The position numbers and the translations under genes were made by a program. A stretch of 64,000 bases of DNA from Amycolatopsis balhimycina FH 1894 (GTDB lineage: Bacteria; Actinomycetota; Actinomycetes; Mycobacteriales; Pseudonocardiaceae): NCBI RefSeq assembly GCF_000384295.1, contig NZ_KB913037.1:5700822-5764821 (forward strand). The letters run 5' to 3'. Position 1 is the stretch's first letter, and each line of letters begins with the position of its first letter. Positions 32,771 through 41,530 of the stretch are shown one piece after another. The notes beneath the pieces were generated by a model. That model ran no database searches. It worked only from the letters and a program-made list of their open reading frames with translations, and was not told the origin of the DNA.

Positions 32771-34075
32771 GTGACCAGCTTTCACCCGAGGTTCCGCGCT
32801 GTGCCGCGCCGGATCGCGGTGCTGTCCGTGCACACCTCGCCACTCGAACAGCCCGGGACCGGCGACGCCGGGGGCTTGAACGTCTACGTCAGCCAGACGG
32901 CGACCGAGATGGCCCGCCGCGGCGTCGAAGTCGAGGTGTTCACCCGCGCGACCGCGTCCGACCAGCCGCCGGTGGCCGAGCTGGCGCCGGGGGTGACCGT
33001 GCGGCACGTCCAGGCCGGCCCCTTCGAGCCGCTGGCCCGCGACGAGCTGCCCGCCCAGCTGTGCGCGTTCACCTCCGGCGTGCTGCGGACCGAGGCCTTC
33101 CACGAGCCCGGCCACTACGACCTCATCCACTCGCACTACTGGCTGTCGGGCCAGGTCGGCTGGCTCGCCCGCGACCGGTGGTCCGTTCCGCTGGTGCACA
33201 CCGCGCACACGCTGGCCAAGGTGAAGAACGCCGCGCTCGCCGAGGGGGACAAGCCCGAGCCGCGCACCCGCGTGATCGGGGAGGAGCAGGTGGTCGCGGA
33301 GGCCGACAAGCTGGTCGCCAACACCGCGGTCGAGGCCCGCCAGCTCATCGAGCTCTACGACGCCGAGCCGCACGCGGTGCACGCCGTGCCGCCGGGCGTC
33401 GACCTCGAACGCTTCACGCCGGGTTCCCAGCACGAGGCCCGCGCTTTCCTCGGCCTGGCCGACGACGCCATCGTGCTCGCTTTCGCCGGCCGGATCCAGC
33501 CGCTGAAGGCGCCGGATGTGCTGCTGCACGCCGCGGCCGCGTTGCTGCGACGCCGTCCCGAACTGGCGCCGAAGCTGGTCGTGCTGGTCGTCGGCGGGCC
33601 CTCCGGCACCGGGCTGGAACAGCCGCAGGCCCTGCGCGAGCTGGCCGTGTTCCTCGGCATCGAGCCGCAGGTCCGGTTCCTGCCGCCCCAGCCGGGCGAG
33701 GCGCTCGCCCGGGTCTTCCGCGCCGCCGACGTCGTCGCGGTGCCGAGCTACAACGAGTCGTTCGGCCTGGTCGCGCTGGAGGCGCAGGCCTGCGGGACGC
33801 CGGTGGTCGCGGCCGAGGTCGGCGGGCTGCCGGTGGCGGTGCCGCACGGCGTTTCCGGATTGCTGGTCCCCGGCCACGGCGCCGAGGAGTGGGCGGACGC
33901 GCTGGCCGCGGTCGCGCTTCGCCCGGACTGGCGGGCCGAGCTGGGTGCGAACGCCGTTGTGCACGCGCGGCGGTTCTCCTGGCGCCGCACCACCGACGCG
34001 CTGCTCGACATCTATGCTCAGGCCACCAGTGCCTTCTCCCGTGCGCTGGACCTGCGCACGGAGGTGGCGGTGTGA
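32771..34075 (+). CDS. mshA: D-inositol-3-phosphate N-acetylglucosaminyltransferase
   Basis: A 434-residue GT4 glycosyltransferase that starts mycothiol synthesis by joining GlcNAc to inositol 3-phosphate. [22 protein letters not shown] is the N-terminal donor/acceptor loop (key part [14 protein letters not shown]), [14 protein letters not shown] and [11 protein letters not shown] are highly conserved in MshA, and [24 protein letters not shown] is the nucleotide-sugar site (EX7E). GTG 32771 follows a CAGGAGA. It overlaps the YbjN gene by GTGA, as in mycobacteria (Rv0486-Rv0487). Confidence 0.95.
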   Translation: MTSFHPRFRAVPRRIAVLSVHTSPLEQPGTGDAGGLNVYVSQTATEMARRGVEVEVFTRATASDQPPVAELAPGVTVRHVQAGPFEPLARDELPAQLCAFTSGVLRTEAFHEPGHYDLIHSHYWLSGQVGWLARDRWSVPLVHTAHTLAKVKNAALAEGDKPEPRTRVIGEEQVVAEADKLVANTAVEARQLIELYDAEPHAVHAVPPGVDLERFTPGSQHEARAFLGLADDAIVLAFAGRIQPLKAPDVLLHAAAALLRRRPELAPKLVVLVVGGPSGTGLEQPQALRELAVFLGIEPQVRFLPPQPGEALARVFRAADVVAVPSYNESFGLVALEAQACGTPVVAAEVGGLPVAVPHGVSGLLVPGHGAEEWADALAAVALRPDWRAELGANAVVHARRFSWRRTTDALLDIYAQATSAFSRALDLRTEVAV

Positions 34076-34584
34076 GCCTGGACGAGCTGATCCAGTCTAC
34101 TTTGGACTCCGCGGAGCTGAAGTACGACAAGCGCGGTCCCGGCAAGTACTTCGTCACGCTGCCGGGAACGAAGAAGCTGCAGACGAACGCGTGGCTCGTC
34201 GACGGCGACCACGCGTTTTCGGTGGAAGCCTTCGTCTGCCGCCGTCCCGACGAGTCCCATGAGGACGTTTACCGCTTCCTGTTGCAGCGCAACGCTAAGC
34301 TCTACGGCGTCCATTACACAGTGGACAGTCTCGGCGACATCTACCTGGTCGGCCGGTTCGGCAAGGACACGATGAGCGCCGACGAGCTCGACAAGGTGCT
34401 CGGCCAGGTGCTCGAAGCGGCCGACGGCGACTTCAACACCCTGCTGGAGATCGGCTTCGCGACGTCGATCAAGCGCGAATGGGACTGGCGCGTCTCCCGC
34501 GGCGAGTCCCTGGCCAACCTCCAGGCGTTCAAGCACCTCGTGGCGCCCGAGAAGCCGCACGAACCGGGCTTGACCGAGTCGTGA
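34072..34584 (+). CDS. YbjN domain protein (Rv0487-like)
   Basis: A 170-residue YbjN-fold protein, the secretion-chaperone-like fold. Segments [37 protein letters not shown] and [20 protein letters not shown] are characteristic of the actinobacterial version that always follows mshA. Its role is unknown; tight coupling suggests a link to mycothiol synthesis. GTG start inside the mshA stop. Confidence 0.85.
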   Translation: MSLDELIQSTLDSAELKYDKRGPGKYFVTLPGTKKLQTNAWLVDGDHAFSVEAFVCRRPDESHEDVYRFLLQRNAKLYGVHYTVDSLGDIYLVGRFGKDTMSADELDKVLGQVLEAADGDFNTLLEIGFATSIKREWDWRVSRGESLANLQAFKHLVAPEKPHEPGLTES

Positions 34585-34587
34585 CCC

Positions 34588-34604
34588 GGGCCGTGCAACG
34601 GCCC
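34588..34604 (+). terminator. short terminator hairpin after the YbjN gene
   Basis: 7-bp GC arms (34588-34594, 34598-34604) with a 3-base loop, directly after the stop codon. Confidence 0.5.
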
Positions 34605-34654
34605 TGAACCGGACATCCGTCTCCTCGTCAGTCGAAACTGGAGGGAGACGCAGG

Positions 34655-35524
34655 ATGCGGACTCGATGGAGAGCCGGGCTCGCGGCCGCGGCCGTGGCGT
34701 TCGCGCTGGCCGGGTGCTCGGCGGCCGAAAACGGGGCATCGTCCACGGCGGACAGTGCGGGCATCGGGCCCGCGGTGCCGCAGCAGGGGACAGGCAAGGC
34801 CGGGCAGAACAAGGTGACCCCGCCGCAGCCCGGGGCCACCGAGCGCAAGCTTTCGCGCAGTGCCCGGCTCGAACTGACCGCCACCAAGGTCGTCGACGTC
34901 GTCGCGCAGGCCCGCGGGATCGCGCAGGGCGCCGGCGGCTACACCGGCCAGGAGAGCACCGGCGACGAGACGGCGACGCTCAGCCTCGCCGTGCCCGCCG
35001 ACAAGCTCGACGGCGTGCTCGACCAGCTTTCGCACCTCGGCACCAGCCTGGTGAAGCGGGAGCTGAACACCCAGGACGTGACCGAGCAGGTCGTCGACGT
35101 CGAAGCGCGGCTGGCGACGCAGCGGGCGTCGGTGGATCGGATCCGCGCGTTGCTGGCGAGGGCGACTTCGGTGTCGGAGATCGCGTCGGTCGAAAGCGAA
35201 CTGACGAGCCGTGAGTCGGCGCTCGAATCCCTCGAGCAGCAGCGGAACTCCCTGGCCGGCAGTGTCGCGATGGCGACCGTCGCGATGACCATCCGCGGCG
35301 TCGCCGCGCCCCCGCCCGCGGCGGAGGACCGCAGCGGGTTCCTCGGCGGGCTGGCCGGCGGCTGGGAAGCGTTCCTCGTCTTCGGCGGTGGCCTGCTGAC
35401 GGTGCTCGGGGCGATCGCGCCGTTCCTGCTGTTCGTCGTGCCGCTGGGCTGGCTCGGCTGGTGGCTGCACCGCCGTCGCCGGACGGGGGTGCCGGAGCCG
35501 ATGCCGGGGCCGAGCGAAAGCTGA
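34655..35524 (+). CDS. DUF4349 lipoprotein
   Basis: A 289-residue lipoprotein with the lipobox LAGC at about residue 21. The DUF4349 domain runs from ATERKLSRSARLELTATKV to about residue 215 and ends in a coiled coil (VEARLATQRASVDRIRALLA; LTSRESALESLEQQRNSLAG). A C-terminal membrane segment (about 240-270) and a basic RRRR stop-transfer follow, so the protein is anchored at both ends. Function unknown. ATG 34655 has GGAGGGAG upstream. Confidence 0.8.
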   Translation: MRTRWRAGLAAAAVAFALAGCSAAENGASSTADSAGIGPAVPQQGTGKAGQNKVTPPQPGATERKLSRSARLELTATKVVDVVAQARGIAQGAGGYTGQESTGDETATLSLAVPADKLDGVLDQLSHLGTSLVKRELNTQDVTEQVVDVEARLATQRASVDRIRALLARATSVSEIASVESELTSRESALESLEQQRNSLAGSVAMATVAMTIRGVAAPPPAAEDRSGFLGGLAGGWEAFLVFGGGLLTVLGAIAPFLLFVVPLGWLGWWLHRRRRTGVPEPMPGPSES

Positions 35525-35533
35525 GCGGAACAG

Positions 35534-35580
35534 GCGGGACGGCTCGAGGGAGGGGGGAGTCGCGACTCGAGCCGCCCCGC
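35534..35580 (+). terminator. hairpin with a G-rich loop after the DUF4349 gene
   Basis: 15-base arms with one mismatch (35534-35548, 35566-35580); the loop holds a run of six Gs. It starts 10 bp after the stop codon. Confidence 0.6.
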
Positions 35581-35637
35581 TGAAGTTCCCGCCGATCAGG
35601 ACCCGGTGACGAGGGGGGTGTCAACGGGGCCGGCGGG

Positions 35638-35669
35638 CCGCGGCTCGGCAGGGGGGAGACGAGCCGCGG
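35638..35669. other. second G-loop hairpin
   Basis: Perfect 10-bp arms (35638-35647, 35660-35669) with a 12-base loop GCAGGGGGGAGA, resembling the loop of the preceding hairpin. Confidence 0.5.
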
Positions 35670-35863
35670 TCAAAGCCCGAACCCGGCCGGGGAGTGCGTG
35701 GAATCCGGCCGTTCGGGACGTAGCCAACCTGTCAGATACCGACGGGTAATCACAAGGCTACCGGCTAACCCGTTCGAGTGAATTTTGGAACGATCGATAA
35801 CGGTGCGCAGCCCGTTGCGGAGTTTTTGCGCGTTGTTGGCGGCCGAACTTGTCGAAGGGTGGG

Positions 35864-35883
35864 GTGTTACTTCCCGGTAACAC
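35864..35883. promoter_or_regulatory. inverted repeat upstream of gpm
   Basis: GTGTTAC-TTCCCG-GTAACAC, perfect 7-bp arms, 74 bp before the gpm start. A candidate operator; no known regulator is implied by the sequence. Confidence 0.45.
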
Positions 35884-35956
35884 ACTCTGGGTAAATCAGT
35901 CGGTGCGACGGAGGTCACCCACGGGCCGCTTGGTGCGTTCTGGCAGGCTGTTGGCC

Positions 35957-36706
35957 ATGGCCGAGATTGGGACGTTGGTGCTGCTGCGGCACGGGCAGAG
36001 CACGTGGAACGCGGAAAACCTGTTCACCGGCTGGGTGGACGTACCGCTTTCGGAGCAGGGTGAGGGCGAAGCCCGCCAGGGCGGCCAGCTGCTGGCCGAC
36101 GCCGGCCTGCTGCCGGACGTGGTGCACACGTCGCTGCTGCGCCGCGCGATCTCCACCGCGAACATCGCGCTGGACGCCGCCGACCGGCACTGGATCCCGG
36201 TGAAGCGCGACTGGCGCCTCAATGAGCGCCACTACGGCGCGCTGCAGGGCAAGGACAAGAAGCAGACCCTCGCCGAGTTCGGCGAGGAGCAGTTCATGCT
36301 CTGGCGCCGCTCGTACGACACCCCGCCGCCGGCGATCGACCCGAAGGACGAGTGGAGCCAGGCGGGCGACGCCCGCTACGCGAACCTCGGCGGCAACGCG
36401 CCGCTGACCGAGTGCCTCAAGGACGTCGTCGAGCGGCTCCTGCCGTACTGGGAGTCCGAGATCGTGCCGGACCTGCGCGCGGGCAAGACGGTCCTGGTCG
36501 CCGCGCACGGCAACTCGCTGCGCGCGCTCGTCAAGCACCTCGACGGGATCTCCGACGCCGACATCGCCGGCCTCAACATCCCGACCGGCATCCCGCTGCG
36601 CTACGACCTCACCGAGGACCTGAAGCCGCTGAAGCCGGGCGGCGAGTACCTCGACCCCGAAGCCGCCAAGGAAGCCGCCGCCGCGGTGGCCAACCAGGGC
36701 CGCTGA
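35957..36706 (+). CDS. gpmA: 2,3-bisphosphoglycerate-dependent phosphoglycerate mutase
   Basis: A 249-residue glycolytic mutase interconverting 3- and 2-phosphoglycerate. [12 protein letters not shown] gives the phosphohistidine His12; [23 protein letters not shown] and [19 protein letters not shown] (second catalytic His) match the cofactor-dependent enzyme along its whole length. ATG 35957. The same gene precedes senX3-regX3 in mycobacteria (gpm1, Rv0489), though here two genes have been inserted between them. Confidence 0.95.
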   Translation: MAEIGTLVLLRHGQSTWNAENLFTGWVDVPLSEQGEGEARQGGQLLADAGLLPDVVHTSLLRRAISTANIALDAADRHWIPVKRDWRLNERHYGALQGKDKKQTLAEFGEEQFMLWRRSYDTPPPAIDPKDEWSQAGDARYANLGGNAPLTECLKDVVERLLPYWESEIVPDLRAGKTVLVAAHGNSLRALVKHLDGISDADIAGLNIPTGIPLRYDLTEDLKPLKPGGEYLDPEAAKEAAAAVANQGR

Positions 36707-36711
36707 CCCGC

Positions 36712-36770
36712 AAGTCCGTGAATGGCACATTGAGGGACTTGAAGTCCCTCAATGTGCCATTCACGGACTT
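36712..36770. repeat. 59-bp near-perfect palindrome, copy B
   Basis: Perfect 29-bp arms (36712-36740, 36742-36770) around a single base, 5 bp after the gpm stop and 12 bp before the end of the convergent LuxR-type gene. Same sequence family as 46050 and 61085. Confidence 0.85.
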
Positions 36771-36781
36771 AGGCGCTCGCT

Positions 36782-37420
36782 TCACAGCAGCCCTGCCTCG
36801 CGGGCCCGTGCTCCGGCCTGGAACCGCGAAGACGCGCCGAGGAGCTCCATCAGCTCCGCCACCCGGCGCCGGTAGGTCCGCAGGCTGACGCCGAGGCAGC
36901 GGGCCGCCGTCTCGTCCTTGGAGCCGGACGCCAGCTGCTCGAGGATCTCCCGCGCACCCAGCTCGGTGAACCGGGCCTGGTAGGACTCCAGGTCGGTGGC
37001 GCCGTGCCAGGCCGCTTCGAACAGCGACTGGATGCCCTGGACCAGGTCGGGACTGCTGATCACGGTGTAGCCGCGGACCCCGCCGATGTTCTCGCCGGCG
37101 ACGATCGCGATCCGGCGGTCGAGCAGAATCGTCTCGTTGATCTCGCGTTCGGTGATCCGGATCCTCGCCCCGTGGGCGGCGATCTGCCGCAGGTGCTCCG
37201 CGAGCGCCGGGTCGAACAGCACGCCGGGCTGGTAGACCTTGCGCACGGTCAGCCCGCGAACCGACTGCTCGCGCGGGGGCTCGCTCGGGTGCGCCACCGA
37301 CCACGTGTGCAGGTCGCGGGCGGCGCACGAGATCTCCGTCGCCGCGGCGAATAGATGCGCAGTGCGCTCGAACAGCTCCGCCTCGCCGCGCACCGAGACG
37401 ACGTCAGTCACCTTCTCCAC
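36782..37420 (-). CDS. LuxR-type helix-turn-helix regulator
   Basis: A 212-residue regulator from the GTG at 37420. The C-terminal domain has LEQLASGSKDETAARCLGVSLRTYRRRVAELMELLGASSRFQAG (key parts SKDETAARCLGVS and RTYRRRVAELM), a LuxR/GerE-type helix-turn-helix. The N-terminal part (VRGEAELFERTAHLFAAATEI ... ITEREINETILLDRRIAIVAG) resembles TrmB-like/phospholipase-D-like effector domains of actinomycete regulators. A longer frame to 37552 would run into the divergent reductase gene and lacks similarity, so I reject it. Likely regulates the adjacent aldo/keto reductase. Confidence 0.8.
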   Translation of the reverse strand: MEKVTDVVSVRGEAELFERTAHLFAAATEISCAARDLHTWSVAHPSEPPREQSVRGLTVRKVYQPGVLFDPALAEHLRQIAAHGARIRITEREINETILLDRRIAIVAGENIGGVRGYTVISSPDLVQGIQSLFEAAWHGATDLESYQARFTELGAREILEQLASGSKDETAARCLGVSLRTYRRRVAELMELLGASSRFQAGARAREAGLL

Positions 37421-37431
37421 GTATTCCAGTG

Positions 37432-37447
37432 TGGCAGCAAACTGCCA
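37432..37447. promoter_or_regulatory. candidate operator between the LuxR-type gene and the reductase
   Basis: TGGCAG-CAAA-CTGCCA, a perfect 6-bp inverted repeat, 12 bp from one start and 41 bp from the other. Confidence 0.5.
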
Positions 37448-37487
37448 AACCCGGTGGTCACGCGGGCCTTGCCGGAAAGCTGGAGCC

Positions 37488-38357
37488 ATGACCACGAACA
37501 CCCTCCCCGCCGCAGCGGCGGGCACCTGGAAGCTCGGCTCGTTCGAAGTCAACCGGCTGGGCTACGGCGCGATGCGCCTGATGTCCACTTCGGACGGCGG
37601 GATCCGCGATCGCGAGACGTCGCTCGCCGTGCTCCGCCGGGCCGTCGAACTCGGCGTGAACCACATCGACACGGCCGCGTTCTACTTCGCCGGCCCGCGG
37701 TCGGCGAACGAACTGATCAACACCGCGCTGTCGCCGTACGACGACCTCGTGATCACCACCAAGATCGGCGCCGGACGCGACTTCGAAGGCACCTTCTACT
37801 CCGCCCGCCCCGACCAGCTGCGCGCCCAGGTCGACGAGAACCTGCGCCAGCTGGGCGTCGACCACCTCGACGTCGTCAACTACCGGATCGGCCACGGCCT
37901 CGAGCGCGGCACCGGCTCGATCGCCGACGGGTTCGGCGTGCTCGCCGACCTCCGGGAAAAGGGCCTGATCCGCGAGCTGGGCATCTCCAACGTCGGCCCG
38001 GAGCACCTCACCGAAGCCCTGGCCATCGCGCCGGTCGTCTGCGTGCAGAACCAGTACGGCCTCACCGCGCGCCGGGAGGACGACGAACTCGTCCGGCTGT
38101 GCGCCGAGCACGGGGTCGCCTTCGTGCCGTTCTTCGCCATGGCGAGCGGTTCGGCGGAGGAGACGCGGGTCGCCGAGGTCGCGCGCCGCCACGACGTCAC
38201 CCCGGCCCAGGTGCGGCTCGCGTGGACCCTCCACCAGGGACCGAACGTGCTCGCCATCCCCGGCACCGGCGGCCTCGCGCACCTCGAGCAGAACGTCGCC
38301 GCGGCGGCCCTGGAACTCACCGGGGACGACTTGGCGGCACTCGAAGGAGATGCCTGA
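37488..38357 (+). CDS. aldo/keto reductase
   Basis: A 289-residue AKR barrel. VNRLGYGAMRLM is the entry strand, VNHIDTAAFYFAG holds Asp and Tyr of the catalytic tetrad, VITTKIG the lysine; the histidine position reads VVNYRIG instead of the usual xxHxxD, so the tetrad is altered. The cofactor end is AIPGTGGLAHLEQNVAAA. It reduces aldehydes/ketones with NADPH. ATG 37488 has TGGAG upstream. Divergent from the LuxR-type regulator. Confidence 0.85.
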   Translation: MTTNTLPAAAAGTWKLGSFEVNRLGYGAMRLMSTSDGGIRDRETSLAVLRRAVELGVNHIDTAAFYFAGPRSANELINTALSPYDDLVITTKIGAGRDFEGTFYSARPDQLRAQVDENLRQLGVDHLDVVNYRIGHGLERGTGSIADGFGVLADLREKGLIRELGISNVGPEHLTEALAIAPVVCVQNQYGLTARREDDELVRLCAEHGVAFVPFFAMASGSAEETRVAEVARRHDVTPAQVRLAWTLHQGPNVLAIPGTGGLAHLEQNVAAAALELTGDDLAALEGDA

Positions 38358-38396
38358 TTCACCCGGAAGGTCTCGCTCGGGAATCGGCCGGGTGAA
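38358..38396 (+). terminator. terminator after the aldo/keto reductase
   Basis: TTCACCCGG (38358-38366) pairs with CCGGGTGAA (38388-38396) across 21 bases, beginning at the base after the stop codon. Confidence 0.5.
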
Positions 38397-38502
38397 CGTG
38401 GGCTGACACCCCGGCGAACATGTCCTCCCCAGGTGTCGCGGTGCTCACGACAAGGCGGACAACGCTAGGCCGAAAGGCCACATCACCGCTTACGATCGGC
38501 CT

Positions 38503-39747
38503 GTGACCACGCCTGTTTCACTCGCACTGGCCATCGGAGCACTGGTGGCCGGCGCGGTGGTCGGTTACCTCGTGGCGCGGGCACGCACCCGGCGCGAGGA
38601 CGTCCGTCCGCCCGGCCCGACCGTCGCCGAACTCTACGAACGCCTGGTCCGGTCCTCGAACAACGGCGTCGTCGTGCTCAACCGGTTCGGCGACATGGTG
38701 CTGCACAACCCGCGTGCCTACGAGCTGGGCCTGGTGAAGGTCAACCAGGCCGACCCGCGGGCCCGGAAGGCCGCCGAACAGGTCGTCGAAACCGACGAGC
38801 CGATGGAAATCGACCTTTCGCCGCTCGAAGCGCGCGGCCGCCAGCCGGAGGCGGTGCTCGGCCAGGTCCGGCCGCTCGGCGACGGCTTCACCGTCGTCGA
38901 GGCCGTCGACCACTCCGAGGCCATCCGGCTGGAGGCCGTGCGCCGCGACTTCGTCGCCAACGTCAGTCACGAGCTCAAGACCCCGGTCGGCGCGATCGCG
39001 CTGCTCACCGAGGCCGTGCTCGACGCGGCCGAGGACGTCGAAGAGGTCCGCCGCTTCGGCGGCAAGATCCTGCGCGAGTCCACCCGGCTCGGCCAGCTCG
39101 TCACCGAGCTGATCGCGCTGTCCCGGCTGCAGGGTGCCGAGCGGCTGCCCGACCTCAACGTCGTCGAGGTCGACGCGGTCGTCCGCGAGGCGCTCGGCCG
39201 CACCACGCTGTCGGCCGAGTCCGCCGACATCCGGATCACCACCGACACCCCCAGCGGCCTGCTCATCGAGGGCGACCGCACGCTGCTGGTCACCGCGTTG
39301 TCGAACCTGCTGGAGAACGCCGTCGCGTACTCGCCGGCCGGCAGCCCGGTGTCGATCTCGCGCCGGCTCAACGACGGCGTCGTCGAGATCGCCGTCACCG
39401 ACCGCGGCATCGGCATCCACGAGGACGAGCAGACGCGCGTGTTCGAGCGCTTCTACCGCGCCGACAAGGCCCGCTCCCGCGCCACCGGCGGCACCGGCCT
39501 CGGCCTGGCGATCGTCAAGCACGTCGCGGCCAACCACGGCGGCTCGGTCGGGCTGTGGAGCCGTCCCGGCACCGGCTCGACGTTCACGCTGCGGATCCCC
39601 GCGCACATCGGGCCGGAGCACGCGGCCGAACCGGCGAAGGCCGGGAAACAGACCTCGCCGGCACCGCGGCAGGAGAAGATCCCCGAGCGCACCCAGAGGC
39701 TCGTGGTTACCGGGCAGGACAGCCCAGATCATGGAGGAAACCTGTGA
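38503..39747 (+). CDS. senX3: sensor histidine kinase SenX3
   Basis: A 414-residue phosphate-responsive kinase. One N-terminal membrane helix (about 5-27), a PAS-like domain (NNGVVVLNRFGDMVLHNPRA), the dimerisation motif FVANVSHELKTPVGA with His156 as phospho-acceptor, and the ATPase boxes LSNLLENAVAYS, VTDRGIGIHEDEQTRVFERFYR and GGTGLGLAIVKHVA. It pairs with RegX3 by a 4-base GTGA overlap and, in mycobacteria, controls phosphate uptake. The C-terminal 40 residues are a variable tail. GTG start. Confidence 0.95.
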   Translation: MTTPVSLALAIGALVAGAVVGYLVARARTRREDVRPPGPTVAELYERLVRSSNNGVVVLNRFGDMVLHNPRAYELGLVKVNQADPRARKAAEQVVETDEPMEIDLSPLEARGRQPEAVLGQVRPLGDGFTVVEAVDHSEAIRLEAVRRDFVANVSHELKTPVGAIALLTEAVLDAAEDVEEVRRFGGKILRESTRLGQLVTELIALSRLQGAERLPDLNVVEVDAVVREALGRTTLSAESADIRITTDTPSGLLIEGDRTLLVTALSNLLENAVAYSPAGSPVSISRRLNDGVVEIAVTDRGIGIHEDEQTRVFERFYRADKARSRATGGTGLGLAIVKHVAANHGGSVGLWSRPGTGSTFTLRIPAHIGPEHAAEPAKAGKQTSPAPRQEKIPERTQRLVVTGQDSPDHGGNL

Positions 39748-40433
39748 CCAGGGTTCTCATCGTCGAGGACGAGGAGTCGTTCGCCGACCCCCTCGCCTTC
39801 CTGCTGCGCAAGGAAGGGTTCACCGCGGCCGTGGCCGGCACCGGCCAGGCGGCGCTGGAGGAGTTCGACCGCAACGGCGCCGACATCGTGCTGCTCGACC
39901 TGATGCTGCCCGGGATGAGCGGCACCGACGTCTGCAAGCAGCTGCGCCAGCGTTCGGCCGTCCCGGTGATCATGGTGACCGCGCGTGACAGCGAGATCGA
40001 CAAGGTCGTCGGCCTGGAGCTGGGCGCGGACGACTACGTCACCAAGCCGTACTCGGCGCGGGAGCTGATCGCGCGGGTCCGCGCGGTGCTGCGCCGCGGC
40101 GGCGAGCCCGGCTCGGAGGGCGAGCTGGCCCCGCTGGTCCTCTCCGCCGGACCGGTGCGGATGGACGTCGAGCGGCACGTCGTGACCGTCGACGGTGCCG
40201 AGGTGTCGCTCCCGCTCAAGGAGTTCGACCTGCTCGAATACCTGCTCCGCAACGTCGGCCGGGTGCTGACGCGCGGGCAGCTGATCGACCGGGTGTGGGG
40301 CGCGGACTACGTCGGCGACACCAAGACGCTCGACGTCCACGTGAAGCGGCTGCGCTCGAAGATCGAACCGGACCCGGGCTCGCCGCGGCACCTGGTGACG
40401 GTTCGCGGCCTGGGCTACAAGTTCGAGACGTAA
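39744..40433 (+). CDS. regX3: response regulator RegX3
   Basis: A 229-residue OmpR/PhoB-family regulator. Receiver residues are intact: acidic pocket Glu8/Asp9, phospho-acceptor Asp52 in VLLDLMLPG, Thr79 and Lys101. The winged-helix domain (about 130-229) has LKEFDLLEYLLRNVGRVLTR and KTLDVHVKRLRSKIEPDP. It binds PHO boxes to activate phosphate-starvation genes. GTG 39744 is coupled to senX3, with GGAGGA as ribosome binding site. Confidence 0.95.
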   Translation: MTRVLIVEDEESFADPLAFLLRKEGFTAAVAGTGQAALEEFDRNGADIVLLDLMLPGMSGTDVCKQLRQRSAVPVIMVTARDSEIDKVVGLELGADDYVTKPYSARELIARVRAVLRRGGEPGSEGELAPLVLSAGPVRMDVERHVVTVDGAEVSLPLKEFDLLEYLLRNVGRVLTRGQLIDRVWGADYVGDTKTLDVHVKRLRSKIEPDPGSPRHLVTVRGLGYKFET

Positions 40434-40447
40434 GTCCCTTTCGTGGT

Positions 40448-40484
40448 GGTACCGGCCCCGGTGGAGGCGCGCCGGGGCGGTACC
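40448..40484 (+). terminator. terminator after regX3
   Basis: GC-rich arms of 13-14 bases with one bulge (40448-40461, 40472-40484), 14 bp after the stop. Confidence 0.6.
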
Positions 40485-40546
40485 GCACCGAGTGTTGTTG
40501 GTTACATGTTCGAGACCTGAGGCTGGGGCCGGTACGCTGGACCCCC

Positions 40547-41530
40547 GTGCGCCTAGGGGTACTCGACGTCGGTTCCAACACCGTCCACCTGCTCGTGGTC
40601 GACGCCCACCGTGGCGCCCACCCGACCCCGATGCATTCCGAGAAGTCCGTGCTGCGGCTGGCCGAGCGGATCACCCGCGGCGGCGACCTGAGCAAGGCCG
40701 GTGCCGACGAGCTCTGCACCGCGGTCCAGTCCGCGAAGGAAGCCGCCACCCGGCTCGGCTGCGAAGAGGTCATGGCGTTCGCCACCTCCGCCGTCCGCGA
40801 GGCGAAGAACTCCGCGAAGGTGCTCGCCCGTGTGGCCGAGGAAACCGGCGTCGACCTGCAGGTTCTCTCGGGCACCGACGAAGCCAGGCTCACCTTCCTC
40901 GCCGTCCGCCGGTGGTACGGCTGGTCGGCCGGTCAGCTGCTGGTGCTCGACATCGGCGGCGGCTCGCTGGAGGTCGCGATGGGCCGTGACGAAGAGCCCG
41001 TGCTGGCCGAATCCCTGCCGCTGGGCGCCGGCCGCACCACGCGCACCCGCTTCCGGCACGACCCGCCGACGCGCTCCGAGCTCGTCGCGACGTCGGCGTG
41101 GCTGGACGACCAGCTCACCGACCTCGCGCGCAAGATCACCAAATGGGGTGAACCCGATCGGGTCGTGGCGACGTCGAAGACGTTCCGCTCGCTCGCCCGG
41201 CTGACCGGCGCCGCCCCCTCGGCGGCGGGCCCGCGCGTCCGACGTACGCTCACGGACACCGCCTTGCGCCAGCTCCTGGCCTTCGTCTCGCGGATGTCGT
41301 CGGCCGATCTCGCGCACCTCGAAGGCGTCAGCTCGAGCCGGTCGCACCAGCTCGTGGCGGGTGCGCTCGTCGCGCAAGCCACGATGCGGGCGCTCGGCGT
41401 GCCGGAACTCGAGATCTGCCCGTGGGCTCTGCGAGAGGGTGTCATCCTGCGGCGGCTGGACCATTCCCACGGCGCGGATGAGACTGGAGCCGCCCTCGTG
41501 GGGCGCTTCGGCGCACAGGAGGACCGGTGA
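40547..41530 (+). CDS. ppx: Ppx/GppA-family exopolyphosphatase
   Basis: A 327-residue ASKHA-fold phosphatase of the short, Rv0496-like type that lacks the HD domain. The two phosphate-binding loops are LGVLDVGSNTVHLLV and VLDIGGGSLEVAMG; GCEEVMAFATSAVREAKN and YEG-equivalent ICPWALREGVILRR complete the family pattern. It removes phosphate from polyphosphate or pppGpp, a natural partner for the adjacent phosphate-sensing system. GTG 40547. The stop overlaps a small ORF by GTGA. Confidence 0.9.
   Translation: MRLGVLDVGSNTVHLLVVDAHRGAHPTPMHSEKSVLRLAERITRGGDLSKAGADELCTAVQSAKEAATRLGCEEVMAFATSAVREAKNSAKVLARVAEETGVDLQVLSGTDEARLTFLAVRRWYGWSAGQLLVLDIGGGSLEVAMGRDEEPVLAESLPLGAGRTTRTRFRHDPPTRSELVATSAWLDDQLTDLARKITKWGEPDRVVATSKTFRSLARLTGAAPSAAGPRVRRTLTDTALRQLLAFVSRMSSADLAHLEGVSSSRSHQLVAGALVAQATMRALGVPELEICPWALREGVILRRLDHSHGADETGAALVGRFGAQEDR

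Larger units (their letters stand above)
35525..35956. other. 430-bp intergenic region with G-loop hairpins and an operator-like repeat
   Basis: It contains two tandem hairpins with G-rich loops (35534-35580, 35638-35669), then a lower-GC stretch and a perfect inverted repeat (35864-35883) before gpm. I see no coding frame. The promoter of gpm should be in the right half. Confidence 0.6.

Noticed and set aside
36609..37328. Peptides such as SVNGTLRDFKSLNVPFTD that recur in several frames
   Set aside because: They are translations of the palindromic elements, not a conserved protein domain.
37421..37552. Longer start for the LuxR-type regulator
   Set aside because: It would overlap the divergent aldo/keto reductase gene and the operator-like repeat, and the added residues show no family similarity.
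38391..38397. GGTGAAC upstream of senX3 as a PHO box for RegX3 autoregulation
   Set aside because: Only one half-repeat is present and it is part of the reductase terminator stem; PHO boxes need direct repeats.
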